Origin: Lachnospiraceae bacterium
GTDB lineage: Bacteria; Bacillota; Clostridia; Lachnospirales; Lachnospiraceae
DNA length: 64,000 nucleotides
Assembly (NCBI GenBank): GCA_017618195.1
Contig: JAFZUW010000026.1
Coordinates: 1 to 64,000 of the forward strand
Direction: 5' to 3'
Shown: piece by piece, positions 8,896 through 17,233 of the stretch
Numbering within the stretch: the stretch's first letter is position 1
How the letters are laid out: each line of letters opens with the position of its first letter
The notes under the pieces: generated by a model
Told to the model about the DNA's origin: nothing
What the model saw: the letters and a program-made list of their open reading frames with translations, nothing else
Database searches by the model: none
Program-made: the position numbers and the translations under genes

Positions 8896-9369
8896 ATGAA
8901 GCCAAATGAGAAGACCAATGTGATGCGCGTGCTCGACCAGAAGAAGGTCGCCTACGAGAGCCACTCCTACACGCCCGACGCGACGATGACCGGAGAGGAG
9001 ATTGCGGCGCTTCTCGGGGAAGACCCCGCGCACGTATTCAAAACGCTTGTGACGCGCGGCAAAACGGGGCAGTACTACGTATTTGTCGTGCCCGTGGCTG
9101 CCGAACTGGAGCTGAAGAAGGCGGCCAAAGCCGCCGGCGAGAAATCGATTGAGATGATCAAGCAGAAGGAGCTGCTTCCGCTGACCGGCTACGTGCACGG
9201 CGGATGCTCGCCGATCGGCATGAAGAAAGCGTTCAAGACCTTCATCCACGAGACGGCGGAGCCGCTTGAGAAAATGTTCGTGAGCGCCGGCAAAGTCGGC
9301 TTCCAGGTAGAACTGTCGCCGCAGGATCTTATTAAAACCGTCGGGTGCGGGTTCGCGGATCTGGTATAA
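8896..9369 (+). CDS. ybaK: Cys-tRNA(Pro)/Cys-tRNA(Cys) deacylase, YbaK/EbsC family
   Basis: The protein has 157 residues, the normal family length. It carries the YbaK core: a conserved Lys in HVFKTLVTRG, the GGCSPIGMKK loop around residues 97-106, and the GKVGFQVELSPQDL C-terminal part. The family hydrolyses Cys wrongly attached to tRNA(Pro), a proofreading step acting in trans to ProRS. The ATG at 8896 follows AGGAGA. The gene is closed by its own terminator. A related free-standing editing domain such as ProX is the main alternative. Confidence 0.93.
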   Translation: MKPNEKTNVMRVLDQKKVAYESHSYTPDATMTGEEIAALLGEDPAHVFKTLVTRGKTGQYYVFVVPVAAELELKKAAKAAGEKSIEMIKQKELLPLTGYVHGGCSPIGMKKAFKTFIHETAEPLEKMFVSAGKVGFQVELSPQDLIKTVGCGFADLV

Positions 9370-9382
9370 GAAAGACTTGCAG

Positions 9383-9413
9383 GAGGAATGGGTCATACCA
9401 TTCCTCATTTTTA
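9383..9413 (+). terminator. Rho-independent terminator after ybaK
   Basis: A 9-bp stem (9383-9391 with 9398-9406) is followed by ATTTTTAAT. Confidence 0.88.
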
Positions 9414-9431
9414 ATATAAATATTTAAAGCG

Positions 9432-9476
9432 AAACTTTAAAAATGTATTGACAAACTTTAAACGGTATGATATTGT
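9432..9476 (+). promoter_or_regulatory. Promoter of the DUF2975/XRE pair with direct repeats
   Basis: TTGACA (9448-9453) and TATTGT (9471-9476) are 17 bp apart. The 10-mer AAACTTTAAA occurs at 9432-9441, upstream of the -35 box, and again at 9453-9462, in the spacer. Their starts are 21 bp apart, two helical turns, an arrangement that suits a regulator binding one DNA face; the downstream XRE protein is the obvious candidate. Confidence 0.6.
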
Positions 9477-9541
9477 TGAATCATCGAAGAGGAATCCAAT
9501 GCATTGAATGAATCGAAAGAATACTGTTTGGAGGATAGGTC

Positions 9542-10168
9542 ATGAAAAAGGAAACGTTAAGTAAGGAAGCGAAAAGAAGAATAAGACGGATGCAGTTTAC
9601 GGCGATTATCTCGCTGGCGATCGTAATGGTTCTCATTTTCCGCGCGAAGGATTTTGTTACGGCTGTTTTATCGAAGGATGACAGCTATGAAATCCGATAT
9701 GAAGAGGATACCGATCCGGCAGGTAACCGGAAGGTTTACAGTCTCTACAAAAACAATGAGCGTATGTGGGATATCGACTATAACCGGTATGCCGTTACGG
9801 ACGAAAACGGCAATCAGGATATCCGTTACTGTGTGCTTATGGACGAGGCGAAGAATCTCAGTTACGCGATTCTGCTCGGCGCCATGCTGATTATCGCAAT
9901 CGTTGTTGCCGTCGCATCCGCGGACGGAACACCGTTTACAAAGAAGAACGCGAGGCGCATCCGATGGATCGGCGCCCTGCAGTTCGGCCTCTCAATCATT
10001 CCCGGACTGGTATGGTTTTTGATGAGCTTCTTCCGGTTCGAACATACAAGTATCAGGCTGACAATGACCTCGTTCTATATGTTTGCAATCGGCGTTGCCA
10101 TTATGATTCTTGCGCAGGTCTTCGACCACGGCGTGAGACTGCAGGAAGATGTGGACAGCATTGCCTGA
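9542..10168 (+). CDS. DUF2975 family membrane protein
   Basis: The protein has 208 residues and four predicted transmembrane helices (about residues 18-38, 101-122, 145-164 and 171-190), with a 50-residue loop after the first. The segment GTPFTKKNARRIRWIG before helix 3 is typical of DUF2975 proteins. These commonly sit directly before a small Cro/CI-type regulator, as here. Function is unknown; the pairing suggests a membrane sensor or a protein that modulates its regulator. The ATG at 9542 follows GGAGG with good spacing. The XRE gene begins 31 bp downstream in the same transcript. Confidence 0.82.
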   Translation: MKKETLSKEAKRRIRRMQFTAIISLAIVMVLIFRAKDFVTAVLSKDDSYEIRYEEDTDPAGNRKVYSLYKNNERMWDIDYNRYAVTDENGNQDIRYCVLMDEAKNLSYAILLGAMLIIAIVVAVASADGTPFTKKNARRIRWIGALQFGLSIIPGLVWFLMSFFRFEHTSIRLTMTSFYMFAIGVAIMILAQVFDHGVRLQEDVDSIA

Positions 10169-10199
10169 ATGCGGTAGAATAAGTGAGCAGGAGGGAGTT

Positions 10200-10409
10200 A
10201 TGGGCATCATTATTCGACTGGACCGCATGATGGCGGACCGCAAGATATCTTTGAACGAATTGGCGGAAAAGGTGGGCATGACCAATGTCAACCTGTCCAA
10301 TCTGAAAACCGGCAAGATGAAAGGTATCCGGTTTGAGACACTCGAGGCAATCTGCAGGGTACTCGACTGTCAGCCGGGGGACCTGATGGAGTATAAGGCG
10401 GAAGAATAA
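10200..10409 (+). CDS. Small XRE/Cro-type DNA-binding regulator (DUF2975 partner)
   Basis: This 69-residue protein is essentially one helix-turn-helix domain (KISLNELAEKVGMTNVNLSN), ending with CQPGDLMEYK, the form typical of the short YozG-like XRE family. The ATG at 10200 is preceded by AGGAGGG (10189-10195). Longer in-frame starts upstream overlap the previous gene and lack a ribosome site. It probably binds its own promoter; the direct repeats at 9432-9462 are candidate sites. Confidence 0.87.
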   Translation: MGIIIRLDRMMADRKISLNELAEKVGMTNVNLSNLKTGKMKGIRFETLEAICRVLDCQPGDLMEYKAEE

Positions 10410-10422
10410 ACGGATCAACAAA

Positions 10423-10451
10423 GGCGGAGCGGTAAAATGCTCCGTCTTTTT
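10423..10451 (+). terminator. Rho-independent terminator after the small XRE gene
   Basis: An 8-bp stem (10423-10430 with 10439-10446, one G-T pair) is followed by five T residues. Confidence 0.8.
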
Positions 10452-10454
10452 CAT

Positions 10455-10533
10455 AAAAACAACGAGCGGTTGTAAAAAACAACGAATATCATACTTTCCG
10501 ATGTTTGAAAACGGTGATTTATGCTATTATAAT
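10455..10533 (+). promoter_or_regulatory. Promoter and candidate operator of the XRE/TPR regulator gene
   Basis: TTGAAA (10505-10510) and a perfect TATAAT (10528-10533) are 17 bp apart. Upstream, the 11-mer AAAAACAACGA occurs at 10455-10465 and 10475-10485, 20 bp apart. ACAAC-N5-GTTGT forms an inverted repeat at 10459-10473. These are plausible binding sites for autoregulation. Confidence 0.6.
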
Positions 10534-10580
10534 CATAGACAAGTGATCACGGAATAATGCAAAGGAAAGAAGGGAATTTT

Positions 10581-11684
10581 ATGGATATTAATCTGAAAGA
10601 TAAACTGCGTACGCTCCGTCAGCAGAAGAATGTAACGCAGGAGGCGCTTGCCAATCATCTCGGCATCACGCCGCAGTCCGTCGGCAAATGGGAACGCGGT
10701 GAAGGGTACCCGGATATCACGCTGCTTCCGAAGATTGCGCTTTATTTTGATGTTACCGTGGATGAACTGCTGAACGTTGACAGTGCCCGGATTGAAGAAC
10801 GGTACAACGCATACCTGGAGGAAAGCAGACAGTACGGTTTCGACGGCGAGACGGCGAAGGACCTCGAGCTTTGGGAAAAGGCATACAAAGAATTTCCGAA
10901 TGACTGCAGGGTTATGAAAAAACTGATGTACGCAATCTGGAGCGATACGGTCGGCGTGATGCCGGAAGAAAGGATGAAACAGACGATTGAACTCGGAGAA
11001 AAAATCCTCAGTAAGTCAACGGATAACAAGCTTCGTGAGGATGCCATCATATGTATCTGCAATGCGTACAGAGGAAACGATGATGAGAAGGCACTTCAAT
11101 ATGCGGATATGGCAGGAGACTTTATCGGAAACCGTGTCGATCTGCGTTGCGATATCTTAAGCGGGGAAGAAGGGGTCGCAGCGATTCAGGAATACGTGCG
11201 GGACCTGATTCTTGTGGCGGCGCAGGAGGCATCCGTGATGCCGCATAAGAAACGGCTCAGCTATGAGGAGATGATTGAAGCGTACTCATTTGCCATTGAC
11301 ATCATGAAACGTCTTTATTCCGACGGGAATCTCGGTTTTTACAACTGTTATGTGGCACATTATTACTACTGCCTGGCATTTGTTCATTCCGAGTTTCAGG
11401 AAGCCGATAAGACAATCGAAATGTTGAAGGAATGCTGCAGGCATACGCTTGCGTTTGACCGGGTCAGGGATAAGAGTTTTGATTATACGTCATTGATGGT
11501 AAATCGTCTGAAGCAGAGAAAAGAGGATGTGTCCAAGAACTATACCGGCAACAATGCAAATTATCAATTGCATTTGCTTTTAACCAAGGAAGTTTTTGAT
11601 TACATTCGGGACGACGAGCGTTTTCAGCAGATTCTCGCCGAACTGAGAGCACATGCGGTTGGAGAACATGCGGTGGGAGAATAG
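10581..11684 (+). CDS. XRE-family regulator with a helical, TPR-like C-terminal region
   Basis: The protein has 367 residues. An N-terminal helix-turn-helix (about 5-60, with QEALANHLGITPQSVGKWERG) is followed by roughly 290 residues of alpha-helical sequence. That region resembles the repeat regions of RRNPP-type or other large clostridial XRE regulators, so it may sense a peptide or a partner protein. I chose ATG 10581 because GAAGGGA lies upstream and the domain begins there; an in-frame ATG at 10557 adds eight residues without a ribosome site. The extreme C-terminus carries a short tandem duplication (AVGEHAVGE). It has its own promoter and terminator. Target genes are not evident. Confidence 0.8.
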   Translation: MDINLKDKLRTLRQQKNVTQEALANHLGITPQSVGKWERGEGYPDITLLPKIALYFDVTVDELLNVDSARIEERYNAYLEESRQYGFDGETAKDLELWEKAYKEFPNDCRVMKKLMYAIWSDTVGVMPEERMKQTIELGEKILSKSTDNKLREDAIICICNAYRGNDDEKALQYADMAGDFIGNRVDLRCDILSGEEGVAAIQEYVRDLILVAAQEASVMPHKKRLSYEEMIEAYSFAIDIMKRLYSDGNLGFYNCYVAHYYYCLAFVHSEFQEADKTIEMLKECCRHTLAFDRVRDKSFDYTSLMVNRLKQRKEDVSKNYTGNNANYQLHLLLTKEVFDYIRDDERFQQILAELRAHAVGEHAVGE

Positions 11685-11691
11685 AAATAGG

Positions 11692-11724
11692 GGCGGAACA
11701 GGGTATCTGTTCCGCCTTAGTTTT
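11692..11724 (+). terminator. Rho-independent terminator after the XRE/TPR gene
   Basis: A perfect 9-bp stem (11692-11700 with 11708-11716) is followed by TTAGTTTT. Confidence 0.85.
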
Positions 11725-11730
11725 GTGTGC

Positions 11731-11813
11731 AAAATACAATATATGATATTTTAACAGCGATTTAATGATGTAAAATATAATATATTGACTTTTAAAATGG
11801 AACACGGTATAAT
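11731..11813 (+). promoter_or_regulatory. hipBA-type promoter with AT-rich direct repeats
   Basis: TTGACT (11785-11790) and a perfect TATAAT (11808-11813) are 17 bp apart. Two 14-base repeats of the form AAAATAYAATATAT lie at 11731-11744 and 11772-11785, differing in one base and 41 bp apart. The second abuts the -35 box. CAATATAT (11737-11744) also pairs as an inverted repeat with ATATATTG (11780-11787). These are good candidates for antitoxin operators and would explain autorepression. Confidence 0.65.
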
Positions 11814-11850
11814 GGGGACAGAGGGAAGAAGAAAGAGAGGGCGGAACACT

Positions 11851-12189
11851 ATGAGAATTAATGAAACTCTTACGGAGAAAGCAATCACGGCGGAACTGGC
11901 CAACCGGTTCCGGCAATACCGTATTTCCTATCCGATGACCAGAGAGGAACTGTCAGAGACAGCCATGGTTTCCGTCGGCACCATCGCCCGCTTTGAAACC
12001 GGAAGCGATATCGGTCTTTGCAATTTCGTGAAACTGATGAAAGCGCTCGGAATCGCCGCACATTTTGAGGAACTGCTTCCGGACCCGGAGGAGAGACCGT
12101 CACGGTATCTTGACACCTATAAACCGAGGGAACGTGCTTCGAAGGCTGCCGAGAAGAGCGGCGAATGGAAATGGGGGGATGAGCAATGA
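11851..12189 (+). CDS. hipB: HipB-like antitoxin / XRE regulator
   Basis: The protein has 112 residues with one helix-turn-helix near residues 15-70 (MTREELSETAMVSVGTIARF) and a charged C-terminal tail. It sits directly before a HipA homologue with a 4-bp ATGA overlap, the usual antitoxin-toxin arrangement. It should bind both HipA and the operator repeats upstream. I chose ATG 11851, preceded by AAAGAGAGG; the in-frame ATG at 11785 would lie inside the promoter. It is longer than Escherichia coli HipB (88 residues), so the tail is extra. Confidence 0.87.
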   Translation: MRINETLTEKAITAELANRFRQYRISYPMTREELSETAMVSVGTIARFETGSDIGLCNFVKLMKALGIAAHFEELLPDPEERPSRYLDTYKPRERASKAAEKSGEWKWGDEQ

Positions 12190-13490
12190 TTGAAACCGCT
12201 GAAGTTTTTCTGTGGGGAACAAGAATCGGAGTACTTCATCAGAAGAGCGGCGACAATACGGCGAGTTTTGAATATGATAGGAGTTTTCAAAGAAGCAGAA
12301 TTGAACTGTCACCGTTTAAGATGCCGCTTTCGGATCGAATCTATGCTTTTCCGGAATTAAATCGTACGGATGCATTTCGCGGAGTTCCCGGACTGTTTGC
12401 GGATTCATTACCGGACCGTTTCGGCAACGCCGTGATTAACCGCTGGCTGTCGGAAAAGGGCAGACCTGCGGAATCATTTTCCGCAATCGAAAGGCTTTGC
12501 TATACCGGCCGGAGAGGAATGGGAGCCTTGGAGTATGCTCCGGCGACCGGACCCGCATGGTCGAATCAGGAAGTTGACGTGACCGAGATGACCAACCTGG
12601 CATCAGATGTATTGAGCGGGAAGGAGAACAGAATTCTTCGGGACCGCGATGCAAGTATTGCGCAGCTGATGGAAATCGGATCTTCGGCGGGCGGAGCCCG
12701 TGCAAAAGCAATTGTCGCATGGAATGAGAAAACCGGAGAAGTGAAGTCCGGTCAACTGGATGCCGGCGACGGGTTTGAATATTGGATTATAAAATTTGAC
12801 GGGGTCACGGACAACGGTGATCACAACCTTTCGGACGGCAGGCAGTATTCTCTGATAGAATATGCGTATTATCTGATGGCCAAGGATCTCGGTATTGAGA
12901 TGAGTGAATGCCGGATTTATGAGAAAGACGGACTGAACCACTTCATGACAAAAAGGTTTGACCGAAAGAACGGCGATAAGATTCATATGCAGACGCTTGC
13001 CGCGCTCGGTCATTATGATTACAATGTTCCGAATCTTTGCAGCTATGAAACATATGCCGATATGGCAGTGAAACTCGGTGTCGGGCGCAAGGGCATAGAG
13101 CAGATATTCCGCCGCATGGTGTACTGTGTGCTTTCGGGAAACTGCGACGATCATGTAAAAAACGCGGCGTTCATGATGAACCGCCGCGGGGTGTGGAGTG
13201 TTTCTCCTGCTTATGATCTTACATTTGCCTTCCATCCGGATAACCGCTGGATTTCAAATCATCAGATGACTGTAAACGGACGTTCAGGCGGAATTACAAA
13301 GGAAGATTTGACCGCATGCGGCCGATCGATGGGACTGTCCGCACCTTTCTGCAGGCAGGTCATTCAGTTAACCGGGGAAACGGTATCCGGTTGGATGTCG
13401 TATGCCGAGAAATCGGGGATAACCGAGAAAAGGGCATTGGAAATCCGAAAGGGAATCGAGGCGGCCGGAGGCGTTCCCGAGCAGCACTAA
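12186..13490 (+). CDS. hipA: HipA-family serine/threonine kinase toxin
   Basis: The protein has 434 residues, close to the 440 of E. coli HipA. It has the N-subdomain-1 fold with GLFADSLPDRFGN (about 69-81), an AGGARAKA nucleotide-loop region near 168-175, the catalytic Asp321 in NCDDHVKNAAF and the metal-binding Asp344 in SPAYDL. Family members phosphorylate an aminoacyl-tRNA synthetase (GltX for E. coli HipA) and block translation. All the kinase residues I can check are present, so it looks active. It is translationally coupled to hipB. Its stop codon overlaps the stop of the convergent GH2 gene, leaving no room for a terminator between them. Confidence 0.92.
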   Translation: MIETAEVFLWGTRIGVLHQKSGDNTASFEYDRSFQRSRIELSPFKMPLSDRIYAFPELNRTDAFRGVPGLFADSLPDRFGNAVINRWLSEKGRPAESFSAIERLCYTGRRGMGALEYAPATGPAWSNQEVDVTEMTNLASDVLSGKENRILRDRDASIAQLMEIGSSAGGARAKAIVAWNEKTGEVKSGQLDAGDGFEYWIIKFDGVTDNGDHNLSDGRQYSLIEYAYYLMAKDLGIEMSECRIYEKDGLNHFMTKRFDRKNGDKIHMQTLAALGHYDYNVPNLCSYETYADMAVKLGVGRKGIEQIFRRMVYCVLSGNCDDHVKNAAFMMNRRGVWSVSPAYDLTFAFHPDNRWISNHQMTVNGRSGGITKEDLTACGRSMGLSAPFCRQVIQLTGETVSGWMSYAEKSGITEKRALEIRKGIEAAGGVPEQH

Positions 13491-16400
13491 TCAAACCGGA
13501 ACGATTTCAGATCAAAATCGGTTCCCGGAAGGAATATGAAGTTCACGACGCAGGTCCCGAACACGGGCTCAAGGGCAAATGCGAACGTTTCCGCCTCAGC
13601 CGTCTTAGGAATGTCGATAATCTGCGTTTCGGTATTTCCGTCCTTCGTAAAATGCAGATGAATCGTGCACTGCGGGGCATGCGAACGGCCGGTAACGGTA
13701 ATCGAGCGGGCGCCGCGCTCACCGAAGTCGAATGTGCCGAAGCCGAGGTCGACGTTGTTCGAGATGCCGTAGATACCGTCCGGTTCCACGCGGTAGGCAT
13801 CGCCGCTTGCATGAACGAGCTCGGTAACGCCAATCTCGGCCCATGCTTTATCGATGCGTGTAAAGACAAATCCGTGCAGCGACAGTTTAAACGGAACGCA
13901 TATCGAGAGGCTCGTTACGCCGCGCAGACGCTTTGAGAGTTTAAACGTGTTCGATTGATACGTGTTATAAATGCTTTTCGCTTCGTATTGTCCGCGGAAG
14001 AGCAGTTCGCCTTCGCCGGGAGTTCCTTCCCAGACTTCAATCGGAACAACATCCGAGAACGAAAAGATCGGAATCGTAATCGTGTCGGAACCGTAATCGC
14101 CGAAATCAATATTGTCATATCTTACCCACGTCGGTTCGTCCGCGGTAAATGCCCCGCCGTCGAAGCTGAGCGTGGGTTTTTGATTGCTTGCGTCATAGCG
14201 GATCGCGTTGACAAATGCGTACGGATCGACTGTTGCGCGGCCGAGACCGTCACTTCGAAGTTCCAAAGAGGAGATGACGTCGGCGTGCGGCTTCCCGTTT
14301 GCGGCAAATGCGTACAGATAGCAGGTTTCCTCATCGCCGAGCGCCGTAACCAGAGCAGAGCGCCCGTCCTCGCGGGGCGCAACGCGGATTGCGGCGGAAT
14401 CAATACCGTCTTTCGTGAGAACACGGAATGTAATATCGCGGAACGTCGTATTGGCGGGGAAGAGTTCCGCGTTCACAACCAGTTCCCGGCAGTCCGGGGT
14501 GAGGACGGCAGGAGAGGCGACGGTCTCTTTCGGGCAACCTTCGGACGGAACAGAAGAGATTTCTTGATGCGCGCTTTTGCAAAGAGCGGAAAGCGTCAGC
14601 GCAATCTTACGGACCGGAACCTCGTTAAGAACGGCCGGATCGGTAATCCGGAGCGAGTTCTCGAAGGAAGCGCAGACGGCGGAACGATAGGATGCATTGC
14701 CGGTACTGCCGAAAGCCGCATCGGAACTGTCGGAAGCGGAGCATTTGCCGTAAACAGGCATTACCGCCTGAAATTTAAGCTCCGCATCCGGAAGACCTGC
14801 GGATGTAACTTTCACGGTTATCTCGCCGGGTTCCTTGCGGGCCGCGAGCATGATAAGAAGCTTCCCAGAGAACAGTCTCCGCGAAGTGCCTTTGTATTCG
14901 TCGTAATCGGTCGAATCGCCGTTATCAAGGCCGACAAGGCGGGCAGCGCCGCTAACGGTAACATTCATGCGGTTACGGGCGTTGTGAACGGGCCTTCCGT
15001 CCGCGTCATTGAGCGTAACGGTTAGGAAGGCCATATCCTCGCCGTCTGCAGATAAAACGCGCTTATCGGGCGTTAAAATGATTTCTGCGGGGTCTTTGAA
15101 GGAACATTGCCGGTCGGTTGCGGCAATATTGCCTGCGGCGTCATAAGCAACCGCGTACAATTCGCCCGGAGCATACGGAACCTGCCACGAGCCGTGCAGT
15201 TCTTTGCCGTGAATCGGGTCGATATCGCGCGTGCCGAGGGAGACGCCGTCCTTAAACAGTTCCACCTTCGGGCAGTTCGAAAACACCTGGACGTCGATCG
15301 TTTGCCCGACATTGAAATCCCAATACGGCACGATATGCACCATAGGGTGTGTTTTGGCGTCGGTCCAGCCGGCCTGATAAATGTAATAGGAGTCCTTCGG
15401 GAAGCCGGCGGTGTCGCACTGACCGAAGTACGAATTCTTCGTGTGATACGGCGTCGGCTCGCCGATGTAATCCCAGCCGGTCCAGATGAACTGGCCGAGG
15501 CTGAACTGGGTATCCCGGTCACCGGTAATGACAACGGTCGGATTCTTTGCGCCCCAGTTCGTCGAGCAGTTTGAAAGCGAAGAACACTGCATGTCCGCAA
15601 ACGTCAGCAGTCTTACATCCGCCGGAAAATGGTACACGCCCCGGCTTTGTACCGTCGAGCTTGTTTCGCTGCCGTAAATGCACCAGTGCGGGTACTTCTT
15701 ATGGTGCTCGTCATAGAGCCGCTCAAGATAGTTGTAGCCGGATGCCTCGAGCTGATCCGCGCACTGCTGCGCGCCGTCCCAGGCGACATAGTTCGAGCCG
15801 ATGGTAATAAAGGCGTGGTGACGGTAATCGTGTGCCCGGACCGCGTCACGAAGTTCCTTCGTAATGCGAAGACCGTCGCCGCCGTGTGTATCATAGATTT
15901 CATTGCCGATGCTCCAGAAGAAGATTGAAGGACGGTTCCGGTCACGGCGGATCCATGAGCGGACATCCTCCCGCCAATGGTCTTTGAAGAAGCGGGCGTA
16001 GTCGTATTCGGTTTTATGAAGCTCCCACATATCAAACGCCTCGGAATTCACGAGAATGCCGAGTTCGTCGCAAAGGTCCATGAACTCGACCGAAGGCGGA
16101 TTGTGGGAGGTGCGGACGGCGTTACAGCCCATCGAAAGAAGGGAGAGCAGCTGACGCTTCGTAGCCGCCTTGTTGACCGCCGCACCGAGCGCGCCGAGGT
16201 CGTGGTGCATACAGGCGCCTTTCAGTTTCACATGGCGTCCGTTCAGGAAGAACCCCTGATCCGGATCAATCCGTACCGAGCGGAAGCCGATCTTTTGCGT
16301 ATAAGAATCAAGCAGAACCGGTGCTTCCGCACCTTCGCCCGGAAGGTACAGCTCGGTTGTCAGTTCATATAAAGCGGGAGAGGTGATGTCCCAGGCACGG

Positions 16401-17185
16401 GCATCCGAAACGGAGAGCGTCTGCGTGCAGACCTTGACGGCCGAAGTATCATCAGACAGATTTTCCGCCGAAGTCATAACTCTCGATTCAACCGAAGAAG
16501 CAGCTTCCCCGTCGGCATCCCTTAGCGTCTGCCGAAGCAGCACTTCGTCCGCATAATCGCCTGCAATTTCCGTATCAATCGTAACTTTGCTTTCGCCTGT
16601 AAACACGCCGTCTGCGTTCATCGCCTCGCACGCCGGCTCCGTAGACACATAGATGCCGTCCGAGACGAGATGGGTGTCACATTTACCGAGGAGCCACACA
16701 TTCCGATAGATGCCTGCGCCCGAATACCAGCGGGTGTTCGGGCTTTGATAGGTGACCGTTACGACGAGCTCATTGTCCCCGTCAATCAGATACGGGGTAA
16801 TCTCAAATTCAAAGGTCGTATAGCCGTAAGGCCACGCGAAAACCTCGCGCCCGTTTATGTAGCAGCGCGAGTCCATATAGACGCCTTCAAACCGAAGAAA
16901 GAAGCGGGGATTTCCGAAAGGATTGCCGTCGGCAGATTTGTTACCTGGAGAATGGTTGCCGAGCGGATAGCTGCAGCCTGCCGCCGGAACCGTAAAATGC
17001 TTCCGGTAGCAGCCGATGCCGTCCTCGTAAAGATTGTTCACCTGTCCGATCAGCCAGTCATGCGGAATGTCAACCGGCGCCGGGGCGGAGAGAAGATGGG
17101 CATAAGAGCCCGAAAGGAGTTCGTCTGCAGACGCCTCCAAAGAGTACTTGGCAAATGTCCAGCCGTCATTAAATAATTGTTTCAT
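13487..17185 (-). CDS. Large glycoside hydrolase family 2 protein (beta-galactosidase-like)
   Basis: This 1232-residue GH2 enzyme starts with a jelly-roll sugar-binding domain (about 1-175), then an Ig-like domain and a TIM-barrel. The barrel has acid/base Glu429 in SIGNEIYDTHG and nucleophile Glu507 in YGSETSS. A DUF4982-like Ig domain follows (YWDFNVGQTIDVQVFSN), with about 400 more residues of beta-rich sequence. It should release a non-reducing-end sugar, most often galactose in this architecture. No signal peptide is seen, so it is probably cytoplasmic. A Pro/Gly/Asn-rich insertion (about residues 70-92) interrupts the sugar-binding domain. ATG 17185 has GGGAG upstream; a TTG at 17197 is less likely. 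It lies 48 bp after corA and converges on hipA with overlapping stop codons. Confidence 0.9.
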   Translation of the reverse strand: MKQLFNDGWTFAKYSLEASADELLSGSYAHLLSAPAPVDIPHDWLIGQVNNLYEDGIGCYRKHFTVPAAGCSYPLGNHSPGNKSADGNPFGNPRFFLRFEGVYMDSRCYINGREVFAWPYGYTTFEFEITPYLIDGDNELVVTVTYQSPNTRWYSGAGIYRNVWLLGKCDTHLVSDGIYVSTEPACEAMNADGVFTGESKVTIDTEIAGDYADEVLLRQTLRDADGEAASSVESRVMTSAENLSDDTSAVKVCTQTLSVSDARAWDITSPALYELTTELYLPGEGAEAPVLLDSYTQKIGFRSVRIDPDQGFFLNGRHVKLKGACMHHDLGALGAAVNKAATKRQLLSLLSMGCNAVRTSHNPPSVEFMDLCDELGILVNSEAFDMWELHKTEYDYARFFKDHWREDVRSWIRRDRNRPSIFFWSIGNEIYDTHGGDGLRITKELRDAVRAHDYRHHAFITIGSNYVAWDGAQQCADQLEASGYNYLERLYDEHHKKYPHWCIYGSETSSTVQSRGVYHFPADVRLLTFADMQCSSLSNCSTNWGAKNPTVVITGDRDTQFSLGQFIWTGWDYIGEPTPYHTKNSYFGQCDTAGFPKDSYYIYQAGWTDAKTHPMVHIVPYWDFNVGQTIDVQVFSNCPKVELFKDGVSLGTRDIDPIHGKELHGSWQVPYAPGELYAVAYDAAGNIAATDRQCSFKDPAEIILTPDKRVLSADGEDMAFLTVTLNDADGRPVHNARNRMNVTVSGAARLVGLDNGDSTDYDEYKGTSRRLFSGKLLIMLAARKEPGEITVKVTSAGLPDAELKFQAVMPVYGKCSASDSSDAAFGSTGNASYRSAVCASFENSLRITDPAVLNEVPVRKIALTLSALCKSAHQEISSVPSEGCPKETVASPAVLTPDCRELVVNAELFPANTTFRDITFRVLTKDGIDSAAIRVAPREDGRSALVTALGDEETCYLYAFAANGKPHADVISSLELRSDGLGRATVDPYAFVNAIRYDASNQKPTLSFDGGAFTADEPTWVRYDNIDFGDYGSDTITIPIFSFSDVVPIEVWEGTPGEGELLFRGQYEAKSIYNTYQSNTFKLSKRLRGVTSLSICVPFKLSLHGFVFTRIDKAWAEIGVTELVHASGDAYRVEPDGIYGISNNVDLGFGTFDFGERGARSITVTGRSHAPQCTIHLHFTKDGNTETQIIDIPKTAEAETFAFALEPVFGTCVVNFIFLPGTDFDLKSFRFD

Positions 17186-17233
17186 ACAGGCTCCCAAACC
17201 ATATTATTACGCGCAAATAATCAAAACATGTGG

